A DNA stretch of 64,000 nt from Nitrospira sp. ND1 (lineage in GTDB: Bacteria; Nitrospirota; Nitrospiria; Nitrospirales; Nitrospiraceae), in assembly GCF_900170025.1 (NCBI RefSeq), contig NZ_FWEX01000005.1, positions 859,774 through 923,773 on the forward strand. The letters run 5' to 3'. The position numbers and the translations under genes are program-made. Shown piece by piece: positions 53,536-62,924 of this stretch (position 1 is the stretch's first letter; each line of letters starts with the position of its first letter). The notes beneath the pieces were generated by a model, which was given only the letters and a program-made list of their open reading frames with translations, searched no databases and was not told where the DNA came from.

Positions 53536-54108
53536 TTACGGCGTCGGGGACTGCAAATGCTCCCCGCGCAGATAGGTCGAAATTCGGATATTGAAGGTCA
53601 ATTGCTGGTCCTGCACATTCCCCGAGCGAATCAAGTTGAGGTCTTCAATGAACAACAGTTCCTCGGCCGATTCCAGGTTGTGCAGAAAGCGGCGCAAATC
53701 CTCATACCGACCGGTCACCGTCCCCTGCAGGACGGCTTTCGTCGCGTCGGGGACGGCAGTCTTCTCTGTCTTATAGGAGAGGGCCGGCAACGTCACCTGA
53801 TCGCGTTTCGCCTCTTCGGTGACACCGAGGGCCAGCGGCGCAAAATCACGGAACAACGGCAACACGGCCCACACCCGCTGCAGATCCGCCTTCGCCTTCT
53901 TGGCCTCCTTGTGCCGATTCAACTGTTGGCGGGCTTTGAGCCAGTCGGCCTCAAGCCGCACCTGCTCCTGCTCTGCCGCCCCCAAGACCAGGGCATGAAT
54001 GCCGTAACTCAGCACACACAGCCCCGCCACAAACGCGACCCAGGGAAGAATGGGTGCATAGGGTTTCCGCCAGGTCAGTTGAAGACGATCGAGTCCTGGA
54101 AACATCAT
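53536..54108 (-). CDS. PilO-like platform protein
   Basis: A 190-residue protein with one N-terminal membrane helix (PWVAFVAGLCVLSYGIHALV), then a coiled coil (QEQVRLEADWLKARQQLNRH) and a ferredoxin-like alpha/beta domain (VTGRYEDLRRFLHNLESAEE). It matches PilO/GspM in layout. Its ATG overlaps the stop of the PilN-like gene by four bases. The fold pattern and order support the call. Confidence 0.72.
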   Translation of the reverse strand: MMFPGLDRLQLTWRKPYAPILPWVAFVAGLCVLSYGIHALVLGAAEQEQVRLEADWLKARQQLNRHKEAKKAKADLQRVWAVLPLFRDFAPLALGVTEEAKRDQVTLPALSYKTEKTAVPDATKAVLQGTVTGRYEDLRRFLHNLESAEELLFIEDLNLIRSGNVQDQQLTFNIRISTYLRGEHLQSPTP

Positions 54109-54731
54109 GGGTTGCGATTCCGATAGCGCAACGAGAGATCAAACTCGACCAATCCGCTCGCCATGACCCGGTGTTGCCCGAGTACAGGTTCCTTGAATTG
54201 GGGATGATCCTGAAACGTCACCGTCAATGTCGTCACATCTTCCAATGCCCGGGCGGAACCGGTAAGCATGATCGTGGCATTGGCAGGATCGAGCCGAATG
54301 CTGTTAACCGCGATGCGCTGAGGAATCGCCCGCTCCAGTTCCGTCAGAAACCGGGTCCAGGAAAAGCTGCGCTTCTCGATCAGGTGATTGGCAAACTCTA
54401 TCTCCTTGGGCAGGACTTGCAAGGCGGCCTCCGACAGATCCAGGCCTTCCTGCTGCGCCTCTTTCAACAGGTCCCGGTCCCGGTCCTGCACCTGGTTCAG
54501 AGCTGACTCCATGGATTCGACATCTTGCCAAACCAACCAGGCCTGCGAAATATCCCACAGCATCGCCAGGCCGATCGCCCCCGCCAGTAACATGATCACC
54601 AGCCTGGCTGGAGCCAGGTACCACCGATACCGGCTGCTCATATTGATCGCGAATGCGCCGTGCCGAGCAGCTGGTTGCCCGACACGCACCGCGACATCCC
54701 GAATCGCCGACACGAGGTTGTCCAACGACAT
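54105..54731 (-). CDS. PilN-like platform protein
   Basis: A 208-residue protein with a short cytoplasmic N-terminus, one membrane helix (ARLVIMLLAGAIGLAMLWDI), a coiled coil and a ferredoxin-like C-terminal domain (SWTRFLTELERAIPQRIAVN). The layout is that of PilN or the C-terminal half of GspL. Starts four bases after the PilM-like stop and overlaps the PilO-like gene. Confidence 0.75.
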   Translation of the reverse strand: MSLDNLVSAIRDVAVRVGQPAARHGAFAINMSSRYRWYLAPARLVIMLLAGAIGLAMLWDISQAWLVWQDVESMESALNQVQDRDRDLLKEAQQEGLDLSEAALQVLPKEIEFANHLIEKRSFSWTRFLTELERAIPQRIAVNSIRLDPANATIMLTGSARALEDVTTLTVTFQDHPQFKEPVLGQHRVMASGLVEFDLSLRYRNRNP

Positions 54732-54734
54732 GGC

Positions 54735-55742
54735 TTACACGACCCCTGCAATCGCCGGCAAGGCGGCACTCGTCCGTGGTCCCGCAATGGTGCCTCCACC
54801 GTACTGTTGCACGCGGTCCCATTCCAGTTCCTGCACCGGCACGCCCAATCCCTTCTCCAACTGCTGCCGTAACCCGGCGCCCATGGCTTCATCGGCGATC
54901 AGCACCGCTTGGCTGATGGCCAACTCCGGCGTCTGCTGCTGACAGGCATAGATAGAGTCCGCGCACTCTTGCACGATACGATTGAGCGCCACCTGCTCGG
55001 AACCCGGTGCCAAGGCGCCCCCCGAGCCGATCCCGCCCTGCAGTTTCGACCGGAGAAAGACCAACGTCCCGTTGTGAAAAATCAGCGCCGTGACTCCGCC
55101 GTCCGTGGCATTCACCCATAAAAAGTCAGCGGTCGAACGAGCCGCACGCCCCGTCCCGTGCGCCCATAAGTTGAACAATCGCAAACTTGCGACATCCACT
55201 TCCTGTGGAATCAACCCTGCCGCTTCGCAGACCGCTTCATACTGAGTCAGCACGGCTTCTTGCACCACGACCGCCAGCACGGTACAGGGCCCATCACCGG
55301 ATCCGCCCGGATCGGACAGCACCTGCGAAAACACTTTGGCCCCGCTAAGGGACAGGAGCTGCTCCTGCCCCAATCGCCACCGCACCAACGCATCGCGCTC
55401 ATCGGAGCTCCAGGGAAGGTCCTGCAATCGTAACACCGCCAGTCGTACGGCCAGATCCGGCAGAATGATGGTCGCTGCGCGCGGGACGCCCGGAGTGGAA
55501 GAGCGACCGGGGGCCTGAGTGGTGGCCGAACCGGCAATCGCCCGGATATGCGTCTCCAGTTCGTGGGGAGAGATGATGTTTTGTTCCAACGGAGACAGGC
55601 GCACGATCCCCTCGGGCAACGCGGACACCACGCACTGGTACCGCGGCCTGCCGCGCCAATTCCGATGCACCTCCGCCCACGCCAGATCGCGTGCGCCGAT
55701 TTTCAGGCAGTACTGCGGCCGGCTGGTGATCCAATCCCACAT
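54735..55742 (-). CDS. PilM/GspL-like cytoplasmic actin-fold protein
   Basis: A 335-residue soluble protein resembling PilM or the cytoplasmic domain of GspL, an actin-like fold that binds PilN and the platform. Segments include VDVASLRLFNLWAHGTGRAA and FLWVNATDGGVTALIFHNGT, the latter a typical second nucleotide-lobe strand. It starts three bases after the GspE stop. No clear ATP-binding loop is visible, as in GspL. Confidence 0.72.
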   Translation of the reverse strand: MWDWITSRPQYCLKIGARDLAWAEVHRNWRGRPRYQCVVSALPEGIVRLSPLEQNIISPHELETHIRAIAGSATTQAPGRSSTPGVPRAATIILPDLAVRLAVLRLQDLPWSSDERDALVRWRLGQEQLLSLSGAKVFSQVLSDPGGSGDGPCTVLAVVVQEAVLTQYEAVCEAAGLIPQEVDVASLRLFNLWAHGTGRAARSTADFLWVNATDGGVTALIFHNGTLVFLRSKLQGGIGSGGALAPGSEQVALNRIVQECADSIYACQQQTPELAISQAVLIADEAMGAGLRQQLEKGLGVPVQELEWDRVQQYGGGTIAGPRTSAALPAIAGVV

Positions 55743-55745
55743 CGA

Positions 55746-57479
55746 TTATCGCTCTTCGCTAAACGTCACGCGGTTGATTTCACGAAGCGTGGTCTCGCCG
55801 GCCAGCACTTTCTTCACGGCGGATTGCCGCAACGTGATCATGCCGTCCGTGACCGCGCGGTACCGGATCTCCGACAACGCACGATCGGCCAGAATCATTT
55901 CCTTGATCTCGTCCGTCAGGTCGAGAAATTCAGTAATACACTTGCGGCCCCGATAGCCGGTGTCGTGGCATTCCGAACACCCTTTCCCCTCATAGAACGG
56001 CGCGCTCTTGAACTCATCGTAGTCGAGGCCGGATTCCTCCGCGAGCGCCTGGTCAAGGACAACCTGATGCCGGCAATCGGGACAGATCACCCGAATCAGC
56101 CGTTGCGCCAGAACGCAGGTCAACGCCGCCAGAAAGTTGTAGGAATCGATCCCCATCGAGGCGAAACGTCCAATCACATCGAACACGTTATTGGCGTGCA
56201 CCGTCGTCAACACCAAATGGCCGGTCAAGGCCGATTGAATGGCGATCTGCGCCGTTTCCGCATCACGAATTTCACCGACCATGATCTTGTCCGGATCGTG
56301 TCGCAGAATCGACCGCAACCCACGGGCGAACGTCAGACCCTTCTTTTCGTTCACCGGGATTTGCACGACCCCCGGCAACTGATACTCCACCGGATCTTCG
56401 ATGGTGATCAGTTTATCTTCCTGAATGTTCATTTCGCTGATCGCGGCATAGAGCGTCGTGGTCTTTCCGCTTCCGGTCGGACCGGTCACGAGCACCATCC
56501 CGTAGGGTCTCGTAATGGCGCGACGGAACCGCTTGAGGTCCTCCGGGTTGAAACCGAGACGATCCAGTCGCAGCGTCGATACGCCCGTGGTAATCGCCTC
56601 GCGGTCCAGAATTCGGATGACCACGGATTCCCCGAACACGCTCGGCAAAATCGACACCCGGAAATCGACCGTCTTCCGGTCGAGCCGCATGCGAAAACTG
56701 CCGTCCTGCGGGACGCGCCGTTCGGCGATATCGAGGTCGGACATGACCTTGAGGCGGGACACTAACGGTGGATGCAGCTTCACGTCGAGCGGATCCATCG
56801 CCGAAACCAGAATGCCGTCTACGCGAAACTTCACCGTGGTGGCTCGATCCGTCGCTTCAATGTGAATATCGCTGGCCCGTCGCTGCATGGCGCTCAACAT
56901 GATCGTGTCGAGGAGTTTGACCACCGGGCTTTGGTCTTCGCCGAAGTGATCGACGGTCAAGACCTCTTCGCCCCGCTCGTCCTCTTTCACCAGGACCGAG
57001 CGGTACTCCGCCTCTAATTCACGTAGCGCCTGACTAGACCCTTCGCTCCGTTCCAATGCCGATTGGATGGCGCTTCGCGAGCTCACCACATAGTGGAGCG
57101 GACGATTGAGCAGAATCTCCAATTCATCCAGCGCCAGCAGGTTCTGCGGGTCGGAAATCGCAATCGTCAATGCGCCGGCCTCGTCCTTCACCGGCACGAA
57201 AGGATGTCGCCGCATCAACTTGACGGAGATCGTGTGATAAAACTCGGAGTCCACGCGGAACCCGGTGAGCGGGTCATAGGGCAATCCATACTGGGCTGCT
57301 AATGCCTGCGCCAATTGCGCCTCGGAAATGGTCCCCTCTTCGACGAGCGTCTGCCCGAAGGCGGTGGTGCTGCCTCCCAAACGGGCAACAACCTGGTCCA
57401 CAGTCCGTCTCGGCAAAATGCCCTCGCGCACCATCACATCGGCGAGCGACGGGCGAGTGAGATGGCGTTGCATCAGCAT
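55746..57479 (-). CDS. gspE: GspE/PilB-type assembly ATPase
   Basis: A 577-residue hexameric secretion/pilus extension ATPase. The N-terminal MshEN-like domain (about 10-135) has TRPSLADVMVREGILPRR; the core has Walker A GPTGSGKTTT (333-342), Asp box ITIEDPVEYQL, Walker B LRHDPDKIMVGEIRDAETAQ and the His box LTGHLVLTTVHAN. A four-Cys zinc site (CPDC, then CSEC) follows. The ATG at 57479 is preceded by GGAGGG; the open frame extends eight more codons. It powers pseudopilus or pilus growth. Confidence 0.95.
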   Translation of the reverse strand: MLMQRHLTRPSLADVMVREGILPRRTVDQVVARLGGSTTAFGQTLVEEGTISEAQLAQALAAQYGLPYDPLTGFRVDSEFYHTISVKLMRRHPFVPVKDEAGALTIAISDPQNLLALDELEILLNRPLHYVVSSRSAIQSALERSEGSSQALRELEAEYRSVLVKEDERGEEVLTVDHFGEDQSPVVKLLDTIMLSAMQRRASDIHIEATDRATTVKFRVDGILVSAMDPLDVKLHPPLVSRLKVMSDLDIAERRVPQDGSFRMRLDRKTVDFRVSILPSVFGESVVIRILDREAITTGVSTLRLDRLGFNPEDLKRFRRAITRPYGMVLVTGPTGSGKTTTLYAAISEMNIQEDKLITIEDPVEYQLPGVVQIPVNEKKGLTFARGLRSILRHDPDKIMVGEIRDAETAQIAIQSALTGHLVLTTVHANNVFDVIGRFASMGIDSYNFLAALTCVLAQRLIRVICPDCRHQVVLDQALAEESGLDYDEFKSAPFYEGKGCSECHDTGYRGRKCITEFLDLTDEIKEMILADRALSEIRYRAVTDGMITLRQSAVKKVLAGETTLREINRVTFSEER

Positions 57480-57546
57480 ATTCAGTCCCTCCGACTTCGG
57501 CACGGGTCACGACGCGTCGGGCACGGGGTCCCGCCGTATCGTCGGA

Positions 57547-58761
57547 TTATTGAATCGTCCCGGCCATCTGGAAAATCGGCAAATACATAATGATGACGAT
57601 GCCCCCGACCAGGAGCCCCATCACCAGCAACAACACCGGCTCAATCCAGGTGGTCAACTGACTGAGCCGCACGTCCAGATCCCCTTCATAAAACTCGGCC
57701 ACGTCACGCAGCATCGGTTCCAGCGAGCCGGTTTCTTCACCGACCGATAACATTTCAATCGCGAGCTTGGGCAGGATCTGCGGCCGCTCAATGGCAGCGG
57801 CCAGCGTGCTGCCTTCGCGGATTTCGTTCACCGCCGACACCAACCCGCGCGACACAAAGCGGTTCGAGACTGCACCGCGCGCAATCTCAAGCGCTTCCAC
57901 CAGCGGCGTGCCGCCGGCTAACACCGTGGCCAGCGTGCGGGTCAATTGGATGGTGTGATGTTCCACAAGAATCATCCCGAGCAGCGGCAATTTCAACAGG
58001 TTCCTATCCACGGAGAATCGACCGGCGGAGGTTTGATACCACGCCCGTCCCATCAGCACCGCCACAACCGCCACGATCGCCACCGGAATCAACTGCGCCT
58101 CACCCATCTGGATCACCGAGATGAGCATGCGGGTTGCCGTCGGCAAATTGGCGGATGATTCACCATACACCGAGATGAATGTCGGCATCACATAACTCAG
58201 CAGAAACCCCACCACCGCAACGCCGACAACCACGAGAAAGGCCGGATAGGCCAGTGCCTTGGTGACTTTCTGGCGAAGGCCGATCATCAGCTTCAGATAG
58301 GCAATATAGCGCTGCAGCACCTCGGCCAGATTCCCGGACTGCTCACCGGCACGGATGGTGGCGAGGTACAGGTCCGAGAAATAGGTGGAATGCTTGCCCA
58401 AGGCTTCGGAGGCCGATGCCCCGCCGCGAATATCCTGACGGACGGCTTTGAGCGCTTCTCGAAACGGGGCTCGTTGGGTGCGATCGATGAGCAGGTCCCA
58501 GACCCGCAAGACCGGTAGCCCCGCTTTGATCAGGGCCAACAACTCCTGATTGAACACGAGGAAATCTTGAAGGGGAAGCTTTCCCCAACGGCCTGCCGCC
58601 AGACCCGGCACACCGAACCCCGCTCCTCGCCTGGAGAGACGGAATACCAGCAAGCCGTCCGACTCAAGCTTGGCTCGAACCAGGTGCTCATCTTCGCCTT
58701 CGATGTGTCCCTCGAAGGTCGTGCCGTCCGCGCGAGCCGCTCTGTATGCGAATACCGCCAT
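57547..58761 (-). CDS. gspF: GspF/PilC-type inner-membrane platform protein
   Basis: A 404-residue polytopic protein with three membrane segments and two repeated cytoplasmic domains. Signatures are LQDFLVFNQELLALIKAGLP, YFSDLYLATIRAGEQSGNLA and VGEETGSLEPMLRDVAEFYE. It matches GspF/PilC, which anchors the ATPase and pseudopilin at the membrane. It follows the LysM lipoprotein by 40 bases. Confidence 0.93.
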   Translation of the reverse strand: MAVFAYRAARADGTTFEGHIEGEDEHLVRAKLESDGLLVFRLSRRGAGFGVPGLAAGRWGKLPLQDFLVFNQELLALIKAGLPVLRVWDLLIDRTQRAPFREALKAVRQDIRGGASASEALGKHSTYFSDLYLATIRAGEQSGNLAEVLQRYIAYLKLMIGLRQKVTKALAYPAFLVVVGVAVVGFLLSYVMPTFISVYGESSANLPTATRMLISVIQMGEAQLIPVAIVAVVAVLMGRAWYQTSAGRFSVDRNLLKLPLLGMILVEHHTIQLTRTLATVLAGGTPLVEALEIARGAVSNRFVSRGLVSAVNEIREGSTLAAAIERPQILPKLAIEMLSVGEETGSLEPMLRDVAEFYEGDLDVRLSQLTTWIEPVLLLVMGLLVGGIVIIMYLPIFQMAGTIQ

Positions 58762-58801
58762 GAGTTCATTCGGGTGGACACATCACGCGCTGCCCCGGTC
58801 T

Positions 58802-59641
58802 CTATCGAACGAGGGTTTTCAGCGAGACCGGCTGCATAGCCGCCTGCTGCAGCCGAGGCTCCGGCAATCGGAGCGTCCGTCCAACAACAATGAGATTCGT
58901 CGGCAAACCATTGAGTGATTTCAGCGCTTCCAGGCTGACTTTGTGCCGGCGCGCAAGTCGCCACAACGTATCACCGCCCTGCACGACAATTGTCCTGACC
59001 GGCTCCGCGGCGGACGGGATCGGCATCACAATCGGCGAAGCCTGAGGAACGTCTGAGACCGGTGCAGCCTCGCCATCGGCAGGTGCGGATTGTGGCGCCT
59101 CCTCCTCTTCATTCTCAAGCGGCTTCACGGCCGACTGTTCCTGTGTATCCCTTGGGGCCGGCACCGCTCCGTCCGGGCTGGATGACGCACGCTTCCGTTG
59201 AAGGCGAACCCCGTTCGGTGGCTGCTGGGGCCGGCTGTGCAACGGAGCAACCGTCTGCGCCACCCGCTCCCGTTCGGTGTGAGCCGAAGTCAACTCCTCA
59301 CGCTGCAATTCGATGACCTGGCGGGCATCCGCCAATCGTCGTTCGGTCTCCCGCAACATGCCCTGCAGTTGCGCCCGCGCCACTTGGGCATCCGCCAATT
59401 CCTTCCGCTGCTCCTCAAGCTCCGTGCGCAATTCGGCCGCCGTGCGCTGCGCTTCACGCACCGCCGTCTTGAGGGAGTCCGCCGCAACCTGAAGATCGGT
59501 GGGGGTCGATTCCGGACTTGGCGTGACCCGCGCGCACCCTCCCCAGAACAACAGACTCATCGTCGCCACTATCGAGCACCCGAATCGTAAGCCCACGACC
59601 GTCCGCCAAACAGGACCCGCTTGTTGGATCATGGTATTCAT
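58802..59641 (-). CDS. LysM lipoprotein with coiled coil
   Basis: A 279-residue lipoprotein: signal with a lipobox ending in FWGGC, a long coiled coil (about 45-125; AAELRTELEEQRKELADAQV), an acidic, Pro-rich linker, and a C-terminal LysM domain (GDTLWRLARRHKVSLEALKS, then NLIVVGRTLRLPEP). LysM binds peptidoglycan, so it may place the machine in the wall, or guide the secretin, as pilotin-like proteins do. It begins four bases after the pseudopilin stop. Not a standard T2SS component. Confidence 0.85.
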   Translation of the reverse strand: MNTMIQQAGPVWRTVVGLRFGCSIVATMSLLFWGGCARVTPSPESTPTDLQVAADSLKTAVREAQRTAAELRTELEEQRKELADAQVARAQLQGMLRETERRLADARQVIELQREELTSAHTERERVAQTVAPLHSRPQQPPNGVRLQRKRASSSPDGAVPAPRDTQEQSAVKPLENEEEEAPQSAPADGEAAPVSDVPQASPIVMPIPSAAEPVRTIVVQGGDTLWRLARRHKVSLEALKSLNGLPTNLIVVGRTLRLPEPRLQQAAMQPVSLKTLVR

Positions 59642-59645
59642 TGCC

Positions 59646-60053
59646 TTACCATTGGTTGTAGGGAACTCCGTTGGTGCCGACCAGATCGGACCCGGAAAAC
59701 ACATCGACCATACCGCCTTCCCCTTCGTCGACCATTTCCTGCCAGGTCGTCGTCGAGCCGGTCAACGGATCGGTCGGCACCCGCCGAAGATAGCCGGCCG
59801 ACACCAACGCCTCAATGGTCTCGGGGTACTTCCCTTTATCGGCACGGTGCTGGTCGATCACATCGCGCAGCGAAAATAAATCCTGGCGCAGCGCCCCTTC
59901 TTTCGCCTTGATAATCGCCGCATGGTAGGACGGCACGGCCAACGTGGCCAAAATTCCGACGATCGTCACCACAATCATCAACTCGATAATCGTAAACCCA
60001 TGCGGTGACGAGAACGGCCATGAGCGCTTACCAATCTCGGTATTTCGTGCCAT
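59646..60053 (-). CDS. Type II secretion-like pseudopilin
   Basis: A 135-residue pseudopilin. Leader ends at Gly19, mature Phe20, Glu24 at +5, hydrophobic helix TIIELMIVVTIVGILATLAV. The C-terminal part has GKYPETIEALVSAGYLRRVP and TDPLTGSTTTWQE, typical of GspG-like minor pseudopilins. The ATG at 60053 overlaps the upstream gene by 26 bases; translation may be coupled to it. Confidence 0.88.
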   Translation of the reverse strand: MARNTEIGKRSWPFSSPHGFTIIELMIVVTIVGILATLAVPSYHAAIIKAKEGALRQDLFSLRDVIDQHRADKGKYPETIEALVSAGYLRRVPTDPLTGSTTTWQEMVDEGEGGMVDVFSGSDLVGTNGVPYNQW

Positions 60054-60534
60054 CCAGTGCCAGCTCTTGACTATGAGTCGTAACATCGTACACATCTTCT
60101 CCGCACCAGTCCTTCACACTGGCGGGATCTCGGTAACAACGCAGGCGCCAATCGGCGGCTCCGGTCACGGGATCCAAGGGAATCGATCGCAGGTATCGCT
60201 TGATCGTCGTCCCACGCACCGTCGCCTGCTCCCCCGTCAGCTTGACTCCCAACAATACATCCAAGGATTTCGGGTAGCCATAGGGCCCGGTGACGTCTTT
60301 GCAGCTCAACTTGTTTTTAACGCATGCCGGCCCCGTCAGGGTGTCTCCGTCACGCGACCATTCCAGGTGAAACGTATCGATCGCGGCCCGGATCACCCTC
60401 AAGTTCTGCCGTAGTTCGATCTCTTTCGTCCGCTTGGTCGAAACCTTGGTGAACGGCAGGGCGACTGTGGCGAGGATGGTGAGAATGGTCAGGGTGACGA
60501 GCAGTTCGAGCAACGTGACGCCGGACTGTTTCAC
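60028..60534 (-). CDS. Type II secretion-like pseudopilin (short leader)
   Basis: A 168-residue pseudopilin with a very short leader: Gly5, then Val6 with Glu10 at +5 and the helix TLLELLVTLTILTILATVAL. Followed by RNLRVIRAAIDTFHLEWSRD, KSLDVLLGVKL and IPLDPVTGAADWRLRCY, in the GspG/GspH style. Four Cys in the soluble part may form disulfides. Its ATG overlaps the secretin stop (ATGA), so the two are coupled. Confidence 0.88.
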   Translation of the reverse strand: MKQSGVTLLELLVTLTILTILATVALPFTKVSTKRTKEIELRQNLRVIRAAIDTFHLEWSRDGDTLTGPACVKNKLSCKDVTGPYGYPKSLDVLLGVKLTGEQATVRGTTIKRYLRSIPLDPVTGAADWRLRCYRDPASVKDWCGEDVYDVTTHSQELALDGTKYRDW

Positions 60535-62924
60535 CGCACTCTCACCACTCCCACGGCTTCACCGGTCCCCTCGGGACTGTCGAGATCGTCATGCTTGGCC
60601 ATCTGCAGGCGCAGGGACGACACTCCCGGAGATTTGGCGAGAAACGTCAATCGCAACAGGCGCCCCTCATCTTTTGTGGCGCTTGCGGACCGATGCAGGC
60701 GCAATTCGATCAGGCCCTCGGTAGCGGATGGCGTCGCCGTTACCGCAGCTTTACCGGCTTCGGTCCCCAACACCTCGCCGAGGGTGGCATCCCGAAACTC
60801 GAGAATCTTCGGATCGAATTCCAGCGTAAAGGTCTCGGTATCCAACCCGCGGGCCTGTGTCGCCAACACGTCCACCCGTAATTCCTTATTCATTTGAGCC
60901 GTGACGTCTGCAGGCTGGATCGCCAGCTGAAGTTCGAGAGGAACAAGGTCGGCGCTCGCCACCGTCCCCTTGGATTGTTTCGAGACGCCTTTTTCTGCGA
61001 GCTTGCCGGAACCGCTCAACGTGGACATTCGTGCCGAAATCTTTTTCGGCTGCATAGCGAACAAGGGCGACGTGGAGTAGACGGATTCCGTTCCGGACCA
61101 GAAGGCCTGCCCCTGCGGACCCGGAAGCCGCAACGAATTCACGATATGCGGGGTAATCGTCAGAATCACTTCCGTCGTCACCCGTTGGGTCTTGAACGAA
61201 CTCAACAGATTGCCCAGGAAAGGGATGTCACCGAGCCAGGGAATCGTCACCTTGGTCCGACGATCTTCTTCCTGAAGAAGTCCTCCCAGGACGATGGTCT
61301 CGCCGTCGCGCACATTCAACATCGTCTCGGCGGACCGGTTGCCGAACTTGAATTGCGTGATCGGGGGAGATTGTTGCAACAAGACGACATCGCCCAGGCG
61401 AATTACCTCGATCTTCATTTTCAACGAGAGTTCATTCGCCAGGTGGATGTTCGGCTCAACCGTCAGTTTGACGCCGGTGTCGCGAAACTCGATCGATGTG
61501 ACGGTTGAAGTCGTCGGAACGGCGCCGGTTGCGGCCTGCCCGGGCAACACGTTCGTGGTGGAGAGCAGGATCGGTTGCTTGTCACCGATATTGACCTCGG
61601 CCTTCTTGTTGTTGAGCACGCGCACTTTCGGCGCTGCCAGAGTCTTGGCGTCGGTGACCTGCTTGAAGAAATCCAATTGCACATTGGTGGGAAGCTTGAA
61701 CAGATAACTGTCCTGTCCCAGACTGGCCAGGTTCCGGTACGTGAACTGCTGTGCGATATCCCCGGCAATCGCTCCCGTAAACCCGGGCGGGATCAGAGCA
61801 GCGCCGATTTGTTTGGGATAAGACAATCCATACGTCTGATCCACGGTTCGATTCACTTCGAGCACTTCCACGTCGAAGAGCACTTCTGAATCTTCCCGAT
61901 CGTTCGCCTGGATGATCTTCTCCGCCAGTTCCACCTTTTCCGGCTGATCCCGAATCACGATGGTATTCAGCGCTTCATTGCCATGAATATGCTTCACATC
62001 CAGCATGGACTTCAGCAGCGCCACCATCTCCTTCGCTTTGGCGGATGACAGGTAGAATGTCCGGATCATGAGGTCCTGATACTGCTCCTGCTTCTGCTTG
62101 GTATTGGGGCTGATAATAAACAGTGTGGGGCCGGCCTTCTGAGCAAACAAACTGTTGCTGTTCAAGACCAGCGACAAGGCCTCATCGAACGGCTTGTCCT
62201 CCAACGAGATGGTGACGGGATCGTTGCGCACATCCTTGTCGAACACAAAATTGACATGCGCCGCCTTCCCCAAGGCCTCCACCACTTCCTTCAGCCCGGC
62301 ATTGCGGAATTGCAACGTCACCGGCTGCTTCTGCCGGTCGTCGCGATCCACGGCATGCTGTTCCGCCGACAGCCTGGCCACGCCTTCGAGGGCTTCTTTA
62401 TAAGTGGGATCGAGTTCCACGGCCCGCATATACACCGCCATGGCCTCACTCACCCGGCCCAATTGCGCCAGACGCTCGGCCTCACGATACCGCTCGCGCG
62501 CCTCCTTGAGTCGCAAGGCTTCGGTCAATCCGGCCTCATGTTCCTTGCTTGTCGGCTCGATCGTCAAGGCGCGCTTGAATTCTTCGGCGGCCTGATCGAA
62601 CTGGCGATCCTTCAGCAGCTGCCGGCCTCGCTCATCATGCGCCGCGGCTGCGCGCTCCCGGGCTACCGAGTACTTGTTTTGCAGTGACGGCTCGAACGGA
62701 TCATCCTTGAGCGCCTGTCGATAGGCGACACTGGCCTCTTCCCAGTTTCCAGCCGCGAGATGCTGATCGCCGCGTTTGACGTCAGGAGAGACAAACGTGC
62801 CACAGCCGGAGACCAGGAGACCACACACAACTCCGGCCGTCGAGATCAGAATCCGACAGTACCAATGGTCTTTAGTCTCGACGTGTGTCGTGCGGAAGGA
62901 TGAACGCATAGGTCGGATCAACAA
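60531..62924 (-). CDS. gspD: Secretin with TPR region and C-terminal cohesin-like domain
   Basis: A 797-residue lipoprotein: signal with lipobox LLVSGCG near residue 40, TPR-like repeats (HLAAGNWEEASVAYRQALKD; FDQAAEEFKRALTIEPTSKE), secretin N domains (VTLQFRNAGLKEVVEALGKA; FYLSSAKAKEMVALLKSML), then the gate (EVNIGDKQPILLSTTNVL; NVRDGETIVLGGLLQEEDRR). The last ~125 residues (LELQLAIQPADVTAQMNKEL; FTLEFDPKILEFRDATLGEV) resemble a cohesin/CBM-like beta sandwich, not seen in standard GspD. It starts with TTG after AGAGG; an ATG lies at 62909. Outer-membrane channel of the machine. Confidence 0.92.
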   Translation of the reverse strand: MLIRPMRSSFRTTHVETKDHWYCRILISTAGVVCGLLVSGCGTFVSPDVKRGDQHLAAGNWEEASVAYRQALKDDPFEPSLQNKYSVARERAAAAHDERGRQLLKDRQFDQAAEEFKRALTIEPTSKEHEAGLTEALRLKEARERYREAERLAQLGRVSEAMAVYMRAVELDPTYKEALEGVARLSAEQHAVDRDDRQKQPVTLQFRNAGLKEVVEALGKAAHVNFVFDKDVRNDPVTISLEDKPFDEALSLVLNSNSLFAQKAGPTLFIISPNTKQKQEQYQDLMIRTFYLSSAKAKEMVALLKSMLDVKHIHGNEALNTIVIRDQPEKVELAEKIIQANDREDSEVLFDVEVLEVNRTVDQTYGLSYPKQIGAALIPPGFTGAIAGDIAQQFTYRNLASLGQDSYLFKLPTNVQLDFFKQVTDAKTLAAPKVRVLNNKKAEVNIGDKQPILLSTTNVLPGQAATGAVPTTSTVTSIEFRDTGVKLTVEPNIHLANELSLKMKIEVIRLGDVVLLQQSPPITQFKFGNRSAETMLNVRDGETIVLGGLLQEEDRRTKVTIPWLGDIPFLGNLLSSFKTQRVTTEVILTITPHIVNSLRLPGPQGQAFWSGTESVYSTSPLFAMQPKKISARMSTLSGSGKLAEKGVSKQSKGTVASADLVPLELQLAIQPADVTAQMNKELRVDVLATQARGLDTETFTLEFDPKILEFRDATLGEVLGTEAGKAAVTATPSATEGLIELRLHRSASATKDEGRLLRLTFLAKSPGVSSLRLQMAKHDDLDSPEGTGEAVGVVRVR

